A stretch of DNA of 64,000 bases from Platynereis dumerilii (Eukaryota; Annelida; Polychaeta; Phyllodocida; Nereididae). The notes beneath the pieces are model-generated. The model searched no databases and was not told the DNA's origin. It worked only from the letters and a program-made list of their open reading frames with translations. Positions within the stretch are counted from its first letter, which is position 1; every line of letters begins with the position of its first letter. The position numbers were made by a program, and so were the translations under genes. This document shows, one piece after another, positions 1 through 13,596 of the stretch. The DNA lies in NCBI GenBank assembly GCA_026936325.1, contig JAPTHN010000001.1:167446138-167510137 (forward strand), read 5' to 3'.

Positions 1-968
1 AGCAAACAGCAGATATGTATCTGGGAATATCTCCTGAGTGTTTGTCTGGTCGTACTTAGCTAGATTGCTCTGCTCCATGTTATGTTTATCTGGCTTAACC
101 CGCCCACCCTGCCTATTTTCTGTTAATGGAACCAGAACCATGGCTTCTTGGGCCCTCTGCTCTGTCTCTCTGCTGGCCTGCCTTGCCTCTGTCTCTCTTC
201 TGTCCTCCCTCCTGTTTCCGCGCTGAATAGATGTCCCCTGCTTTTCCTTTTACCGCTCTTGAATATTTCAGACTCCACATAAAATGTATTTGCAGTGGAT
301 GTCATCATCTCGCCAAAATGGAAATATATGTGATAGTAAGAACTGGGTGCTGATATGAACTAATACACCACACTTGGCTGGGTCCACTCTCTCCATATTG
401 GCTATGTGCTGAGTGTAATGGAGAATTAGTAGTTCTTTCATAGCACATGCTATTCTGCTGAGAATGTATCAGAAAATGTGTGTCTGAGTAAATGATACAG
501 CTTTTCGTCATTGTTTGATTTTGTGGCACTACATGTAGAAAAGTATCAATAGTTTCTATACAAATGTATCCTTACAGTAGAAGATTATCTGGCGTATACA
601 CATTCAAGGATCAATGTAGATGTATGTTATACTCTGTATATGTTGTTATATGTATAAACTAGAGTTTCGATCGGGACCGATGCGAACGGACAGTTCTCGC
701 CATGTGTGTTGGTTGCTGTGTGGAGGTTTTTCTGAGGCATATATAGTAATATGTGAAATTGTAAATGTCACAGCATATTGCATAAGACCAAGGCACACTA
801 TTACCTTTTTGACGGCCACAATTAAATTCGAGAAGCTAGTGCCTCTTCACACTAGGTAAAATTAGTCCACTGCAGCAGCTGGAAATCAACAGAGATGAAA
901 TAACACCGAAAGTGGAATCATGTTTGTATGAGCCAAGTCACTACTCCAGAAGCAATATCATTGTATAT

Positions 969-1268
969 TAGTGTTGTGCCGGTTCCAATAATTTCGGTTC
1001 TGTTTCGATTTTTCCACTGCAACCGAAACTCGAACCGAAGTTCAATCTAACAACCGATCGCGAGTGTTTCGGTTGTTGTATGATATCTAATTTTATTAAG
1101 AAAACGAAGAAGTAATCAGGGAAATGTTGATCTGTTCACTTTCCCAGTTGCGTGCCATGGTACTGCATTGAATTTCTGGACCGTTGCAACTTCGGTTCTT
1201 GGGTCGGAATTTCTCGGAAACAACCGAAAACCGAACTGAACGAAAAATATCACAACAGCCCAACACTC
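969..1268. mobile_element. hAT-like miniature element rich in CGGTTC/GAACCG
   Basis: The ends are inverted: TAGTGTTGTGCCGGTTC at the left and, read in reverse complement, GAGTGTTGGGC at the right. The flanking 8-mers ttgtatat (961-968) and ttatatat (1269-1276) differ at one base, as expected of an old hAT 8-bp target duplication. The interior repeats TTTCGGTT and AACCGAA in both orientations and has no coding potential. Non-autonomous. The family call rests on terminus and duplication length only. Confidence 0.55.
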
Positions 1269-3450
1269 TTATATATGCACCATTCAAAAGGCAACTCAGG
1301 AAATGTGATAAAATATGGCAAGGAAGTAAGAATCTTGAGTTCTGCACCGAACAAGAAATTGTGCCCTAACCAATACGGGCAACTGTCACTGCCACTGCCA
1401 ACAGGAAGAACCCCTTAACATATTCAAAACGGTGAAACTGCTAAAAAAACTCAAATGTACAGAACATTTCAAATGAAGGCATAACTCTCCAGTCTCCAGA
1501 CATGATCAAACACCAGTGTATTAGTGAGCTGAAATTTAACATTACACATATTATACCCATTTGACTCAAAATAAAATGGAGATTTTTCGTCAGGTTCTCC
1601 AAAAGCAATGAGTCACTTCCTTGGTTGAAAGCTAACGGCTGAAGTCTGATGGAAGTAAAAATCATGGAGAAAGATTAAAAGTATTCACCACTAAAAAATC
1701 TTGTTGGTTTCTTGTCACAAATACTGATCAATATGACAAGTTTCGCCTCGTCTTCATGACGAAGGCTATATGTACGAGTTTTGCCTCGTCATGACGATGG
1801 TTCATTCAAAAAATCGTCAAAATCTTGTCAGGGTCTTGTCACAACCAGGTTGTTTGATCAGGTAAGGACAAGTTTGTCTTTGTCATGACATGGACACAGT
1901 TAAAAACTCCTGTTGAAAACTCATCAAATTGTTGTCAAAAACCTTTCAACAGAATTCTGAAGTAGGTACTTAGCGCAAAATATGACAAATAAAGGCCTAT
2001 ATTTTGCTGTCAACAGTGCTTATTCACGAATTTCCAGCCACTCCATCATGTTCTGAATCAGTTAAACCAACCAGAGTATAGTAAGCATTGTATCGGTCTA
2101 TTTCAAGGTTTGTAAATGAAAATTAACTTCTAAATAAATTTACAGGATGAATATTACTTTAATAATGCATCATTTACAACATCAAATGGAATTGAGTTTG
2201 TAGAAAAGCATTCAGTGACTTCTTTACATTTACAGTCCAACATAATGTGATTATATATACATAATGCAAGATGCACAACACTAGGGGTTCTCCAGTAACG
2301 GAAAATCCAATTTTTCAATAACGAAAAATGTGTTATTTGATAGCAATAGGGCGTGCCAGTTACGAATTTGTACTACAGTTTGTCTCACAACATGCGAACA
2401 ACCTCCAATTAAGGACTCGGAAATATGCTTAGTATTTCTAAATGGGTGCTGCTACATGAGAGACAATAAAGCAGATGGCGACATAACTAGGCCTATTCCT
2501 AAAAATCCAGTAGTTCCAGTAGCTTCAGTAGTTCCATTAGATAGACGTAGTGACGCTTTGAATATTATTGGCTTACAGAACTAGGAGTCCATACACAGGG
2601 CAAACAGAATATGCTACATCCTGCCATCGTGCAGAGACAGTTAAAATGAATTGTAACATTTCACTCTGATTCAGAGGTTCACCTATATACTAAAGGCGGA
2701 AATTCGCGAAAGAAGAAGAAGACGAAGCAAACTGGTGTTTGGCCTGATTGCCAAGAATCTAGAGGTCACACAACGGAAATACACATACTCACGGGTAGAA
2801 GAGCCAATTTGCAATTTATTTATCAGATTTTGTGACGCTTTGGTGCATTTTTTGTCCGATTTTTGACAACGACCGTGTGTTCTACAAATGAGATAGACAG
2901 TAACTGAAAATCACGCATAAGTTGCAATCGTGGTACCAAGCATATTTGAAAGATTTGGAGCGGTCTTTGCAGGGAGGGAATAAGACATTATTCTACAAAT
3001 TAAAAGGCCTGTATTTCAATATTCCAGTTATAATTTTGCATACCAGTGTTGGTATGCCAGGCAGTCAGCCTGCATAGGCAGCTGTAATAGTCGGTCAGTA
3101 TGGTAAATATTTTTGACGGAGCTTTTAATGAAATCACATTGACTGAAATTCCACAAAAACTCAACATGTGCAAGGAAATCAACTCCAGTGTCATAAGGAA
3201 GGTTGGTTATAGAATGAGATGCTTTTGAAGCCACTGGATCTATCCAGAGAACCAAAAAGTCTGCCCCCTATTCCTGAAGCATGGAGCCCGGCAATAATAC
3301 CTTGGTACCAAGAAGTACTGTTTTCCCAACTAAAGTACAAAAGGGCGCATGCCACTTGCAGGCCCTATATGAGGGAGCATCATCAAATCAACAAAAGTGA
3401 CAAAACACATTATATTAGCATTGTTGTATAATGCAGTTGCAAATGCGCAA

Positions 3451-3868
3451 CAGGGCTTTGGAGTCGGGTAAAAAGTGAACTGACTCTGACTCCCGACTCC
3501 TTTGGCTTTCTGAAAAGCGACTCCGACTCCTTAGGCCTCCTGAATTACGACTGCGACTCCCGACTCCGCTTATTGGCATTATTGCACACTAATATTACAT
3601 GTTTAACAGGGAGAAAAATTTATTCTACAAAGTTTCATAGGATTATGTACATGAACACTTGTTTTGGAAGTTTTGTTTAAAATTTTGGCTAAATTTCACA
3701 TTTTGAAAACTGAGTTTTTGTAAATCATATTAATTATTTCTAGAAGTCAGGAGTCACCTATTTCATTTTCGACTCCGACTCCACCTAAAAATCAAAGTTC
3801 GACTCCGACTCCACCCAAAAATCTCCGACTCCACGACTCCGATTCCTGACTCTGACTCCAAAGCCCTG
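3451..3868. mobile_element. hAT-type miniature element, GACTCC-rich (MITE)
   Basis: The termini are CAGGGCTTTGGAGTC and its inverse. The flanking 8-mers atgcgcaa (3443-3450) and atgcgcac (3869-3876) match at 7 of 8 positions. Subterminal regions are arrays of GACTCC/GACTCT words, and the 418-bp element has an AT-rich centre without an open frame. The CAGGG terminus plus 8-bp duplication is typical of hAT elements. Related copies in this window are an end fragment at 8995 and an inverted, interrupted copy at 60810-61336. Confidence 0.8.
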
Positions 3869-4890
3869 ATGCGCACCTGAATTAAAACTGTTGATATTGA
3901 CACATTTCATACTAGCAGGTGGTAAATAGCGAACTGCGGATTGGGGAAGTTTGCGGAGTGGCAACATTGTACAATAAAATGTAGACGGTCCTGGGTATGG
4001 ACTATTGGCCCAGAAGGAAATTTGCCTATGTGAATTAGCTACTGCAATTACCTTATGCCATAATCTGTTTGAAAGAGACTGTCTCACAGTAGTGACAAGG
4101 TCCCCGAAGTGCAGAGGTTCAGATACTCTGTAGCTTTCTAGAATAGGGTCAAAATTGAAATATAGAGCTTTTATTTTGACCTGTACTGATTTTCTGGTGG
4201 TATACGTGAAATTATACTTAAAATACAAATTTTGAATATCCTAGTTCAGTTATCACCGCAAGGTTTCCCCAGGATGAGTCAATTCCAGTAAGAATGCAGA
4301 GTGACCTTTCGGCACATGGGTCAACTGTATGGAGTTTACAATACAACACAGACACGTGCCCCCATACAGAAGAAACAAACCACCATGTTATTGGACTTAG
4401 TCTATGTCCAGTCTTTACTCAATGAATTATGGCATATAAAACAGAGCATCTTGTGGTTGTGGCAGGATAGTTATGCACACTTAGCAGCTAATTTGAATCA
4501 GAAAGTAGCAGATAATGTCAATCAGAAAGTAGAAATATATAGACAGAAATTGGAACAAAGCTGCGTTTAAAAGGTTCTTGCAAACATGACCATTCCTATA
4601 TCTTCAAATTGTTCGCATGAGAGAAATCTTCAGGCATTTCAACGCTGGTCGATTAGCATTTTCTACAGCTTTGGTGGCACTTCAGTGTTCGGCGTTCTCA
4701 TGGTGCTGGAAGAAGAATTGAAGAAAAGTTAATGGCATTTTAACATCAATAAAAATAACCTTGAAATTATTCAATTTACGTCTGGGCTTTCGCTAAGTAC
4801 TCCAGCCAAAGTACTCACTGCTCAGGCAGAAAAACTTGCAAGCCGCTTTCCTTCACTTCCTACAAAAACCTTAAGTATCTAGGTGTGGTC

Positions 4891-6094
4891 CAGTGATGGC
4901 CACAATTCAATTCATGAATTGAATTAATTTGAATTAATTCAAAATTTAAAAAGTTGATGAATTTAATTTAATTTAATTTAATTGACCATGTTGGAAAATG
5001 CAACGAATTGAATTGAATTGATATAGGCAGTGAATTGCGGTTTTAATTCAATTCATTTTCAATTCATCCCGTATATATTTTATATCATTATTGGTCATAC
5101 CTCATGAAAAAAAGCTCCAAAAGTGAGAAGTTAGAGTCTGAACCTTTGAAGGATTATTGAAATTGTTTGGCTAAAAGTATTTTGTGTCATTTGGAAAAAT
5201 ATCTAGGTTGTTACTAGCCTATCTAGGCCTACAGAGGTCTATGTTCAAATATTAGTAAGTGGCTTCCATATTGAACAATGATCAAATTGATTAAAGCAAT
5301 GACCGCAATGCTAAATGCAATCGAACAATTCAAAGAAGACACAGAACAGCAGAAGCAACTTTGGCAATTGAGCAAAAATTTCCCCTTTTTTAAAATATTT
5401 TTGGTGTCATGCTTGATCTTCAAGTTTGAGTTAATCAGGCCTATCTTCTGATATAGCAATGAATGCACATTTTGGCACATGAATTAAAACTTCAGCTTTT
5501 GCTTCAATTATCAGGATAAAATGCTGATTTACGTAAATCTGTCCAGTGTCCATGTATATCTTTGCAACAGAATAATTATTTATGCACTTATTTATAAACA
5601 TTTCAGAATCAGAATCTTTGGTGATTTTTGTTTTTCTACAAGGCATTGTAATATTGATTCAATTTTTCAATAAAATAAAACGTGCAAATGTTAGCTTGCC
5701 TGCTGAAAACGTCCACAGAGGTCATTGCATGATCAACTTATGAGAACAAAATGACAAACTAACAATGTTTTGTACTTATGACACAAATTTGTGTCATCAT
5801 GCAATCTTGAACACTGCGACTTCAAATGTTGACAAACATATATATAGTCAATGATGAGTGAGCAGTATAATATTGCAAACTCATCTTCGTGCCTGGTGCT
5901 TGCGGTCTTCTACTGGACATAATTTATCACTAAGACAAGTTACGCAACAATGAAATGAACTGAATTGAATTGACTGTCACTATGAATTGAATTGAATTGA
6001 GCGCATGCCAAAAATCAAGAGATTGAATTGAATTTGCACTGATGCGCAAATAAATTGAATTGAATTGCATGCAGCTGAATTGTGCCCATCACTG
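4891..6094. mobile_element. hAT-type non-autonomous element with GAATT-rich ends, 1.2 kb
   Basis: The left end is CAGTGATGGCCACAATTCA and the right end is the inverse of CAGTGATGGGCACAATTCA. The flanking 8-mers gtgtggtc (4883-4890) and gtttggtc (6095-6102) differ at one base. Both ends carry GAATTGAATT-like subterminal repeats. The open frames inside (minus strand, 5229-5646) do not resemble a transposase. It is probably mobilised in trans, if at all. Confidence 0.8.
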
Positions 6095-8994
6095 GTTTGG
6101 TCCCTCAAATTTATATTCTTTTACCAGTATGCTTTTTAGTCATTTCTGACCGAGCATCATTCTCCTCCAATTTTTTCATTTCCATTTCAATCTTTTACTC
6201 AAGGTGTCGCCCCTGAATGTTGCTGATGCTTCTGTAACAATGTAATTTCTTATCCTTTTTCCCCAGCTTCACAGGTACTATGCTAGTAATGTAAATGCAT
6301 CATCTCGACCATTAAAGAAAAAGTGTAGCATCACATTTCAGGTATTATTCTGAAAATTTCAGCTTTTAAACCAATTTCATGAAACTTTTTTCTTTAGAAA
6401 TATCATAAAATATGTCAATGATATACAGCTATCGCAGATAACACTGACCAATAAGAACAAGTTTGAACAATGAAGATTGTAATCAATATAATCTTCACTG
6501 TTTTTATTAGAGATAAGTTTATTTTCCTGAACAAATTAATGATAATCAATAAGAATTGTAATCATTTAGGAAGCACTCTTCGCAAATATTTGGACTGGCA
6601 AGAGCTACTGGTCAAGTAGGACCACTGGCAAATATAACAAAGTTTGTGTTAAAACATTCACACTCTTGATTCTAATCTTGAAGCAGAAGTTGTATTTAGA
6701 TCTTTTTAAATGTTCGCTCCAAAAATATGTGGCTTCCTGCGAATTGAAAAAAAATTACATTTGCTCGCTTGCATATGAAAACCTGTCAAAAATTTAATTT
6801 ATTTAAAAAATCAAAAATTGTTCACTTGCGCAATTTTTTCCTCGTCAAATCTGTCATCTATAAAATCAATTTGGTGTGTCCTTATAATAAAACAGTATAT
6901 TTTTGAAATTTCAATCAATTACCTCATTTTCAAAGCTTTTAGAATATGTTGCAACAATCTTCACCACCATGCTACATGTACATCAGATCCGTCCATGGTA
7001 CAGTGCGCTTGTAAAAGGTCTTGATCAGGAGTGAAAACTTCTACGGTCTGAAGAACGAGTACACATCACCATCATTTGACCTGAAATGATTAATGGATTT
7101 TCAATGATAACATCATAGTACCTTGAGTAGCCTTAGTACAAATCACATGGGCAGCTGCACCTTCATCCTGTGAACAATAGAAACAGGCTGAGTGGCAGCA
7201 TACCCTCAGCATTCAGCTGCTATTTTGTTGACAATGTTCCGCACGAGAGAAATTTTGATGGACCTTATTTAAATTACTCTATTATTATACTTATATACAA
7301 ATATATATATATTGATTTTAAATTTCAAATCAAGATTTGAATTAAATTGGATTTCAATTATTTAACATTAATAAAAAAATCAGGATTCTTTTCAATTCGA
7401 TGGCAGAAACCCTCAGGTGGTATCGCATTATTACGCATTGACACCCAGCTTGATTGCTGATCTTCAGCACAAAATGAGTACTCATAAATTATATATGGTA
7501 AATTTAAAACACATTGTCAAAACAGAATTTCAAAATATGAAATGGATGATCTGTATTGACATTCCTCCTATTGAATGCACAAATGCAATATATTGGGTAA
7601 TGTTAATTGCCTTGATGTTTTTTCAAATTTGCTCATTATCAATATAATTATATAGAGACCTGTGCCATCCAATCAACAACCAACAAATATACATGTTGTC
7701 ATGTACCACCATATTACCTTTCAGCATTCCAAACTAATGATCACTCCTTTGTGGAACAATCTTCAAAGGCAGCAACTGGAGAAAGGGTTTGACGCTTTCC
7801 CCAACTCATTTGCATCCCTTACATCAGCGTAAATCTTTCCATCTCCTTCACAAAGAGCCTGAAATTTTGAAAATAATTTTCTTAAAGACTTGTTAGCTTA
7901 TAATTATATTCCAAACTGTACAATGGAAATGCACCTGTTTCCCGAAATACCAAATAAGAAATCCAGCATCCCATTTTAGAAAATATACAGATAATTTGGT
8001 TACATGTATTTTATTGCTAGTTCCCACTATCCATAAAACATGTAAAAACGTGTTAATGATCTAAAATATCAAATGAATCAAAGTTGGGCTTTAATTATTT
8101 TTTTCCGATCCAAACTGACTCCGATAGGTTCTGTCTTTGCGATTCACTGGGCTCGTTTTATTGCAAAAAGACCTTATTGCCAAAGACACAGAAAAGCAGA
8201 AAAATTCAAGACTTAGCTATCAGGTAGCAAGTGAACAGACCATCAACTCCTTCAGCTTTATGAAAATCAACTCAAAAACCATTCAGAATGTACAACTGGG
8301 GTGGGCGGGGAATTCGTAGTTTTGCCTGAGGGGGTACTAACGTTTTGCATGTGTTTCAAGAGGGCATGGTACTACATTTCATTTCGGTACATGTCTTTAG
8401 AGGAGTATATGAATTTTGAAGATAAGAAAAAAATCATAAACAAGCAATCCAAAATCGCGCAGAAAAATATGAATTTCCAGGAATTTAGCTCCAAGCTCGG
8501 CAAAATTTCCCACAAGCAGTCATCAATCGAGCAACTACTGCCAAAGTTAAAAATTGTAATCTAGAATAGATTTGTCAGTTTGAGGTTTAAAAAGAATATG
8601 ATATTATAGACTAGTACGTATAACCATCATTCGATTATAATAATTTGTTAATTAATATTTAATCAATATAAATCTATAATTTGTTCCTACATATGGCTGT
8701 TTTCTTTTTTAATTTGGTATTTTGATTTTTCATATTCTTTGTCATTCAATTCAAATTTTGATTAATTTGTTACCTGCATTATTCGGCAGCGGTTCATTTG
8801 ACAGAACATCAACTGGCGAAGGCATTGACGACTGAAGAAGTGCCGGGAAGAAAAATTATAATCTAAATCAGATATATGATATTATCTAAACGGTTCAATA
8901 AAAATAAGTCCCCCTTTACGAAAACATGAATATCTTAAAGCTATCTTCTCCGATTTCTGTGAAAGTTGGCCAGTTTGTAGGCCTGCATATTGAC

Positions 8995-9036
8995 CAGGGC
9001 TTGGAGTCAGAGTCGGAGTCGTGGAGTCGGAGGTTT
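8995..9036. mobile_element. End fragment of the GACTCC-type hAT miniature element
   Basis: CAGGGCTTGGAGTCAGAGTC, followed by more GGAGTC words, matches the inverse of the right end of the 3451-3868 element. Similarity stops at about 9036, where the GCAGCAGAAT array starts. No matching second end was found beyond the array. Confidence 0.65.
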
Positions 9037-9840
9037 TGCTGCAGAATGGCAGCAGAATTGCAGCAGGTTTGCAGCAGAATAGCAGCAGAATAGCAGGAGG
9101 TTTGCAGCAGAATAGCAGCAGAATAGCAGCAGAATAGCAGCAGAATAGCAGCAGAATAGCAGCAGAATTGCTGCAGAATTGCTGCAGAATTCAGGAAGAT
9201 TGCAGCAGAATGGCAGCAGAATGGCAGCAGAATTGCAGCAGAATTGCAGGAGGTTTGCAGCAGAATAGCAGCAGAATAGCAGCAGAATAGCAGCAGAATA
9301 GCAGCAGAATTGCAGCAGAATTGCAGCAGAATTGCAGCAGAATTACAGCAGAATTGCAACAAAATACAGGAGGATTGCAGCAGAATATCCAGTGAATTGT
9401 AGCAGAATATCAGGAGAATGGCAGCAGAACGACAGCAGAATTGCAGCATAATACAGCAACATTGCAGCAGAATATCAGGAATATGGAAGCAAAACTGCAG
9501 GAGAATAGCAGCAGAATTGCAACAAAACAGGATGATTGCTGCAGAATATCAGGAGACTCAGTACGGCAGAATACAGCAGAATTGCAGCAGAATACAGCAG
9601 AATTGCAGCAGAATTGCAACAAAATACAGGATGATTGCAGCAGAATATCAGGAGTATGGCAGCAGAAATGCAGCAGAATTGCAGCAGGATTGCAGCAGAA
9701 TTGCAGCAGAATTGCAGCGGAATTGCTGCATAATTGCTGCATAATTGCAGCAGAATTGCAGCAGAATAGCTGCAGCATACAACAGAATTGCAGTAGAATT
9801 GCAACAGAATATCAGGAGCATGGCAGCAGAATGGCAGGAG
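9037..9840. repeat. GCAGCAGAATTG/GCAGAATAG tandem array, left part
   Basis: A degenerate array of 9-12 bp words such as GCAGCAGAATTG, GCAGAATAGCA and longer words including CAGGAGGATTG. It keeps several frames open on both strands, which explains long Cys/Leu- and Gln/Asn-rich frames of 108-177 codons that are not genes. A transposon interrupts it at 9841-10552 and it resumes at 10561. Confidence 0.9.
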
Positions 9841-10552
9841 CAGGGACGGACGCAGGGGGGGGGGGGGTATTGGGGGATGCATCCCCCCCCCACCAGACCA
9901 AAATTTATATCCCCACTAATATTTGAGTTAAACCTCAGGTCACATGACCACTCCTCTTGCCAGCTATAAATGAATCCCACAGGCATGCCACTCACCCAAA
10001 CTATCCACCTATCCTTCTTTTGTTGTCCCCTCCTTCAGATGGAAGCCCACACAGGTGTAACTCATCTCTCATTTCTCTTTCCCTACTTCTCCACTCATCT
10101 CCCACCAGGAGTGCATGAAACAGCAAATCTCTCATATTTTACTCCCCAACAGAGGGAGCCTCTTCTCATACTCATTTCCCCACAGATGGCAGCACATATC
10201 TTTGTCTGCTTTTTGCTGGGGACATGGCCTGCATCTAATGCACCACTCATCCTCCATTCACATTTTCTTTGCCTTTCCTACAAACTCTTTTCATTTTAGT
10301 CATTTCTTCTTTTCCCACATTTATGACTATATCTTTCAAATACCATTCTCACGTCTGTCTTTCACTCCTATACCTCAATGTCAAGCAACATCTAACATAC
10401 TCCTCAATCTGTTTCTCTGCTGTCAATGGGCTTTACTAGTATTTTACATGTTAATTTTATCCGCGCACAATTGCGTTATGTCGCGAATTATGCGTTCTGC
10501 GACGCGATGGCCCGATAGACACCCCCACCAGAATTTTCTGGATCCTCCCCTG
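9841..10552. mobile_element. hAT-type element inserted in the GCAGCAGAAT array
   Basis: An exact 8-bp duplication GGCAGGAG (9833-9840 and 10553-10560) flanks a 712-bp insertion. The left end is CAGGGACGGACGCAGGGG and the inverse of the right end is CAGGGGAGGATCCAG. A long G run and C run near the left end form an inner inverted repeat. It has no transposase-like frame. The perfect duplication suggests a younger insertion than those at 969 or 3451. Confidence 0.85.
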
Positions 10553-10985
10553 GGCAGGAGGATTACAGCAGAATTGCAACATGATACAGGAGGATTGCAG
10601 CAGAATACAGGAGAATTTTAGCAGAATACAGGAGAATTGCAGAATAACAGGAGAATACAAGAGGATTGCAGCAGAATTGAAACAGAATTGAAGCATAATT
10701 GCAGCAGAATACATGTCGATTGCAGTAGAATATCCAGGGAATGGCAGCCGCATTGCAGCAGCATACTTGAATATTGCAGCAGAGTACTTTTCGCAGGAGA
10801 GTTCCAAAAAATTGCAGGGAAATGGCAGGATATTTGCAGCAGAGTATTAGAAGAAGCTGAACTACCACAGAATCGCAGGAGAATTGTAGTAAAGTATCTG
10901 GGGAATATCAGGAGAAGAATTGTAAGAGAATATCAGAAATGCAGGAAATTGCAGTATAATATCAGAATTTTAGCTGCATGAACTT
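10553..10985. repeat. GCAGCAGAAT tandem array, right part
   Basis: This continues the array at 9037-9840 after the transposon, beginning with the second copy of the target duplication. Units are more diverged towards the right (GCAGTATAATATCAG, GCAGGAAATTG), as usual at array edges. Confidence 0.85.
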
Positions 10986-12678
10986 TCAGAACAACACAAT
11001 TTCTGCAGAAGTAAAGAATTCTTATAGAATTGGAGAATTCTTGTTGAAACTTTACATGAGCGATAAATACAGCTTTCGCGTAGGACTGCGGAATTACTGC
11101 TGAATCTTTGCAGAGGCACTGTAGGTACTTATTTTCTGCATAATAGAATGGTAGAATTCCTACACAATTTCAGAATTTTTGCAGATGTGTAAAAAACCTT
11201 GCCAGGATACTACAGATGCAGAAGAAATTAAGGGTGTACTGAGAAATCAGCAGCTTCGGGGTCTAGCACCAACGCCGCCAAGTCATACTCTAAATCATAT
11301 GATAAATCTATGAAAAAATCTACGCAGAGAGCTATTCTGAAGATCTAGAGGCCCGTCTTAAATTCTAGTACACTAGAGATTGCCGAGAACCAACAACATA
11401 CAAAGCTTGTACCTACACAAACCACTGTGCGACAAAGCCATATTCATATAACTAAACTTCTTCAACAGATTTGCGCTTTTAAAATGGAACACAACTTGAA
11501 ATCGAAGACACAAATTAAGTTGTCAAAACTTGATGACAGAGCATTTATTGCATTTAAATAACTGATTTATTAATCATGTTAAAAAAAACAGAAACTAAGG
11601 AACAAATAATAAGTGTACGGAATTTGTCGAATTTACAATCAAAAGATTGGGGAAAAAATGTAGGTTATAAAATATGCTACCATTGGGCCTTTGTGGTGAA
11701 AAGGCTATAAATTAGGCCTATTCTAAATGTGTAGCAAAACTAGCAATCGTTTTTAAGCATCAAATACAAAGACTTGCAAATAAATAAAATATTGTTTTTT
11801 AAAGGCGTGCAAATAAATGAAAGTATTTGTTACAGTAGGCCTTTCGGCTAAAATTTGATGTCTCCAAAGACAAGCCAATTTTTCCAATATAACTGAAATT
11901 TACAGAATTCACTCGCCTTGAACAGAACCATTTTGCATGTATTTTTGCACAAGCTGTGAATACAGTCAATTAATACACATGATACACATAAATTTGTTGC
12001 TGTGTTACCTTATACAGGTTATAGGCTTTCAGATGATATTCACTGCACAGGAACAGTCGGGTGCAATTGGGTTTAATCAATCCTCAATGACGAGAAGAAT
12101 ATATTCATCTGAAAATAATCAGAAATATTGGTCATTTAATTTAATTTTTATATACACAAATAAAAAATTTCATATAGTTTCTGTTCTGAATATCAGATAT
12201 CCTCAATGGACATAACGAGTGAGAGTATCACGGAGGAAGCATTAAAGCAAACTTTTAAAAATGTTCATGTTCTGAACAAATATTTTTTTCATTCTCATGT
12301 ACTGAAGAAATTTTTTTTCAAAATATTCTAAAAACCATAGCAATGAAAAGCATCATGTCATGCCTTATAGTAACGGGCAGCAGCTATGTCGTCCTACGCT
12401 GGTCGCGCCGTTGGGCGGTAGAATCGATTGCACCCAATAACTTGAAACTGATGATTTCCTTAATTTTTTAATACCATTTTTACAATTTTTGGGGCATTTA
12501 TTAAATGTTTATTGCACGGCAAAATAAAATATACATGGTGAATTCACTGAATTGCATGGTGATCTGTATTATTAAAATAAAAGAAAATAGATGTCATCTG
12601 AATTGATCTGACAGTCAGTGATAGTGATACATGTATAAAAATTGTATTTGTGACTTTTGCACCTACCTGGACCCACCT

Positions 12679-12770
12679 CAGCTGTCAGGCAATCCAGCTG
12701 TCTGGCAATTCAGCTGTCAGGCAATCCAGCTGTCTGGCAACCAGCCGTCTGGCATTCAAGCAGTTTGGCA
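12679..12770. repeat. 16-bp tandem repeat CAGCTGTCWGGCAATC, about 5 units
   Basis: Units alternate between CAGCTGTCAGGCAATC and CAGCTGTCTGGCAATT, then decay (CAGCCGTCTGGCATTC, AGCAGTTTGGCA). The short open frames across it are by-products of the repeat. Confidence 0.8.
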
Positions 12771-13360
12771 CTGTCAATATTTGCAGAGCATGTGGCCCAA
12801 TCACTGCCAGCAATGCATGTCCGATGAGGAGAGAAGCAAGGACGATTGAAGAATTATCCTTGTTGCAATGTGTTGACAGGTTAAGCAGCAGCAGCAGTTC
12901 GTCAGGGATCCCTGGTGACGTGACATGACAGTTGAGGGCATCAACAAATCATGCCATCTTCAAGGCATTGTTGTGACTTTAAATCCAGAGGTTCTTAGAG
13001 GTTCCTTCAACTTTTAAGATAGCTTGAATCCTTATGTATCTGTTCCAAGTAAGAACTTTCAAAAAACCTACCTGGTTCCTGAGAACTGGAGGGAATTCCA
13101 TCATGTATTTTCGGCAGTTGCTGTCAAAATTGAGATCGACGATTTTCGTCCAACTTTGAGCTAAAATATCACAAGATATACAACATGCCAGGTTCTGTGA
13201 AGTCGCCACATGATTATCCATGCCTAATGCGAGAAATTCCACTCAATTTGAATGTTTATGCACCTCTATAAACCACCATAATCAAGCAATGACGATGCAT
13301 CCACTCAGCATGTCAAGACCGCCGCCAAAATGATCTGGTGCAGAGAGGGAATTCCGGAGA

Positions 13361-13596
13361 TGACGTCATGACGCTATATATAGCGCGACCTAATTTCGTG
13401 ACCTAGTTAAGGGCACGTGCCGACCATTATTTGTCGGGCAGCTGAATTTCAGGGAAAACTTTCTTGGACATGGAAAGTGACCCGTGAACAGGCTGTCATT
13501 ACGCATTCCACATCTGCGATAACACATCAAAACAGCTACCATTAAACAGCCAAGACCCGTGTTGCCTAAATGCTAAGCGGTTCAGTATCCAAACAG
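13361..13596 (+). promoter_or_regulatory. CRE/TATA promoter-like block with downstream splice donor
   Basis: The palindromic CRE TGACGTCA (13361-13368) is followed by the palindrome CGCTATATATAGCG (13371-13384) containing TATATATA, then GGGCACGTGC with a CACGTG E-box (13411-13420). A strong donor CAG|GTACGT follows (exon would end at 13596). The arrangement fits a TATA promoter with initiation near 13405 and a roughly 190-nt noncoding first exon. It could be a talin promoter, an alternative promoter or that of a noncoding RNA. The talin start-codon exon was not found between here and 21034, which weakens the first reading. Confidence 0.4.

Noticed and set aside
8916-9995. Long Leu/Cys- and Gln/Asn-rich open frames on both strands (up to 177 codons)
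   Set aside because: They are the reading of a GCAGCAGAAT array whose unit lacks stops in several frames. No gene structure supports them.
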